DNA of 64,000 nucleotides, from positions 124,001 to 188,000 of the forward strand of contig NZ_JAASAG010000010.1 of NCBI RefSeq assembly GCF_012726265.1. Reading direction: 5' to 3'. Shown piece by piece: positions 62,790-64,000 of the stretch. The notes beneath the pieces were generated by a model. The model saw only the letters and a program-made list of their open reading frames with translations, had not been told where the DNA came from and did no database searches. Both the position numbers and the translations under genes were made by a program. Each line of letters begins with the position of its first letter. Position 1 is the stretch's first letter. Origin of the DNA: Streptomyces sp. HNM0575 (GTDB lineage: Bacteria > Actinomycetota > Actinomycetes > Streptomycetales > Streptomycetaceae).

Positions 62790-63341
62790 TGCGGGGCGAG
62801 GCCCTGCGCGTACATGTGCAGCACCGGAGTCCGCGGCATAGACGATGCCGGCGAGGCGGATGGCACCGAAGGCACAAGGAAGATCGGCAGCACAGGCCGC
62901 ACCGGAGGCACCGTCTGCGCACGCAGCCTCTGCGGCTCCGGCAGCCGAGGCGCCCACCCGCGATGCGGCGCCCTTGCCCGCTGGAGGGCCCGTGCCGGGT
63001 GGGGCCGGGGCGTCCTGCGGTCCCGCACGGGCACGCACCGTCGGCGCATACGGACCGAACCGGACCCGTGCCGAGACGTCCGCGACCTCTCCGGTGACGA
63101 CGCACCTGACGAGCCGGGCTTCCTGTGCGCCGGCGACCTCCCTCGCCGCGGCACACGCCCGTGCCCGGCCTTCCAGGGCGTGGTCGGCGGCGGCGAGCGC
63201 CGACAGGTCCGCCGCCCCTCCCGCACGGTGGCGCGCGGCGACGGCCTGTCCCAGGCCCAGTACCACCGCCACCACGCCGCACAGCAGCACGCCGCAGAGA
63301 GCAGCCCACACAGTTGCCGACCCACGGTCATCTGCTCGCAT
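62790..63341 (-). CDS. Rv3654c-like TadE-like protein, C-terminal end unresolved
   Basis: From the ATG at MRADDRGSATVWAALCGVLL, a TadE-like N terminus with one transmembrane helix (GVLLCGVVAVVLGLGQAVA) and AADLSALAAADHALEGRARA. This is the small secreted or membrane protein always found beside the DECH helicase (TIGR03816-like, 120-150 residues). No stop codon follows where expected: the frame stays open past VRARAGPQ through Ala/Gly/Pro-rich sequence and antisense into the helicase gene as far as 61395. I stop it at the helicase end as a conservative limit. Either a frameshift removed the normal stop or the tail is genuinely long. Its start overlaps the upstream pilin gene. Confidence 0.6.
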
Positions 63342-63693
63342 GCGCCGCCGCCCCCGTTCCCTCCTCGGCCATTGCCACCGCCTCGGCGTTGAGCCCGAGG
63401 GCCAGCGGACCCGGGCCGACGGTGCGGGCCCGCACGTGGACCCGCACCAGTCGACCATCCCTCACCGTCTTCGCCGTGGCACCATGCGGTGCCGCCGACC
63501 GCACCGCGGAACGCACCCCCTGCTCCTTCTCCCCTCGGGCCGCCGCACGGGCCCCCGCCCGTGCGGCGTCGACGCACTGGATGTGGGCCGCCGCGGCCAT
63601 GACGCCCCACAGCAGCATTCCGAAGAGGAGCACGAGGGCGGGAATGACCACCGCGGTCTCCGCCGTCACATAGCCGTCGTCAGAACCGGGCAT
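63328..63693 (-). CDS. TadE-family pilin-like protein
   Basis: 121 residues from MPGSDDGYVTAETAVV. The ETAVVIPALVLLFGMLLWGVM segment is the prepilin-type N terminus with the conserved glutamate and hydrophobic helix. A soluble domain follows, with QCVDAARAGARAAARGE typical of TadE. It is expected in the Flp/Tad-like secretion complex at the membrane. It overlaps the genes on both sides by about 14 bases, and its start lies within the DUF4244 gene end, so the three are coupled. The usual TadE region of this cluster encodes a secretion ATPase upstream, outside the window. Confidence 0.85.
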   Translation of the reverse strand: MPGSDDGYVTAETAVVIPALVLLFGMLLWGVMAAAAHIQCVDAARAGARAAARGEKEQGVRSAVRSAAPHGATAKTVRDGRLVRVHVRARTVGPGPLALGLNAEAVAMAEEGTGAAAHASR

Positions 63694-63925
63694 GGAGCGC
63701 CCTCTCGATGAGCTGCTGCATCTCACCGCTGACGGCGCCGCTCGTGACGACCTTGTAGAGCACCGCGGCGAATCCGCACGCCGCGATGGTCCCCACCGCG
63801 TACTCCGCCGTGCTCATCCCCGCGTCAGACGTCAACTGCCCGCCGATCTCGCGCACTCGGCGACGTACGGCACTTGTCGTGCGGCCGTACGAAGTGCGCA
63901 CGGCGCGACGGATCTTCCCGGCCAT
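63680..63925 (-). CDS. DUF4244 small membrane protein
   Basis: 81 residues from the ATG at MAGKIRRAVRTSYGRTT, preceded by GGGGGAACC. The C-terminal half holds DAGMSTAEYAVGTIAACGFAA, a Flp-pilin-like hydrophobic helix beginning with S-T-A-E-Y, where glutamate follows a likely prepilin peptidase site. This is the DUF4244 family that accompanies TadE proteins and the DECH helicase in actinobacteria, probably the Flp-like major pilin. It overlaps the TadE gene. The remaining 75 bases to the window end show nothing. Confidence 0.82.
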   Translation of the reverse strand: MAGKIRRAVRTSYGRTTSAVRRRVREIGGQLTSDAGMSTAEYAVGTIAACGFAAVLYKVVTSGAVSGEMQQLIERALHARF

Positions 63926-64000
63926 GGTTGGTTCCCCCTCTGGTGCTTGGTCGTTCGGTCTTGTTCTGTTGTCGGTGCGGTCTTCGGTCACTACTGCCTT

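Noticed and set aside
60290..63097. 935-codon plus-strand open frame
   Set aside because: Out of frame with the DECH helicase, which has all helicase motifs in the other frame; Arg-rich shadow.

Overview
The window is from a high-GC actinomycete, almost certainly a Streptomyces. GC is high with strong third-position bias. The right third keeps a recognisable Streptomyces core order: TAP-like lipoprotein hydrolase, holB, tmk fused to a transporter-like membrane domain, topA, a methyltransferase, H+-pyrophosphatase, an anti-sigma factor, bldG, a DECH helicase and tad-type pilin genes. I believe this order matches the SCO3540-SCO3557 neighbourhood of S. coelicolor (from memory, not searched).

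Everything left of a tRNA-Thr(CGU) gene at 43173-43246 is accessory DNA. A tyrosine integrase ends 83 bases from the tRNA 3' end. Leftwards follow a phage-type regulator, a divergent excisionase-like gene, a frameshifted DUF3631 gene, a DUF2637 protein, a small membrane protein, and a MobC-like protein with its relaxase. A cluster of inverted repeats upstream of and inside the mobC-like gene looks like an origin of transfer. No coupling or secretion ATPase is visible, so this reads as a mobilizable rather than self-conjugative island. Its left end (attL) was not found in the window.

The island carries several defence-like modules. At the far left is a class 1 DISARM locus (drmD, drmMI, drmA; drmA runs off the edge, so drmB and drmC would lie outside), preceded by a Ser/Thr protein kinase and a beta-lactamase-fold hydrolase. 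At 24790-32972 is a Wadjet-type JetABCD operon whose SMC-like jetC is broken by two amber codons and a frameshift within about 410 bases. At 33177-34510 is a HEPN-domain protein with an unrecognised upstream partner.

Between DISARM and Wadjet (16637-24594) is the most unusual part. A helix-turn-helix/TPR regulator is divergent from a tightly packed seven-gene operon: archaeal-type S-adenosylmethionine synthetase, APH-like kinase, histidine phosphatase, complete seryl-tRNA synthetase, GT4-like glycosyltransferase, a stand-alone protein resembling the alanyl-tRNA synthetase catalytic core, and a 63-residue membrane protein. I know of no described system with this content; it is the best candidate for something new here.

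Right of the tRNA most genes are on the minus strand. topA lies downstream of the methyltransferase gene, bldG precedes its anti-sigma partner as in other streptomycetes, and the DECH helicase converges with an overlapping run of pilin genes that leaves the window on the right.
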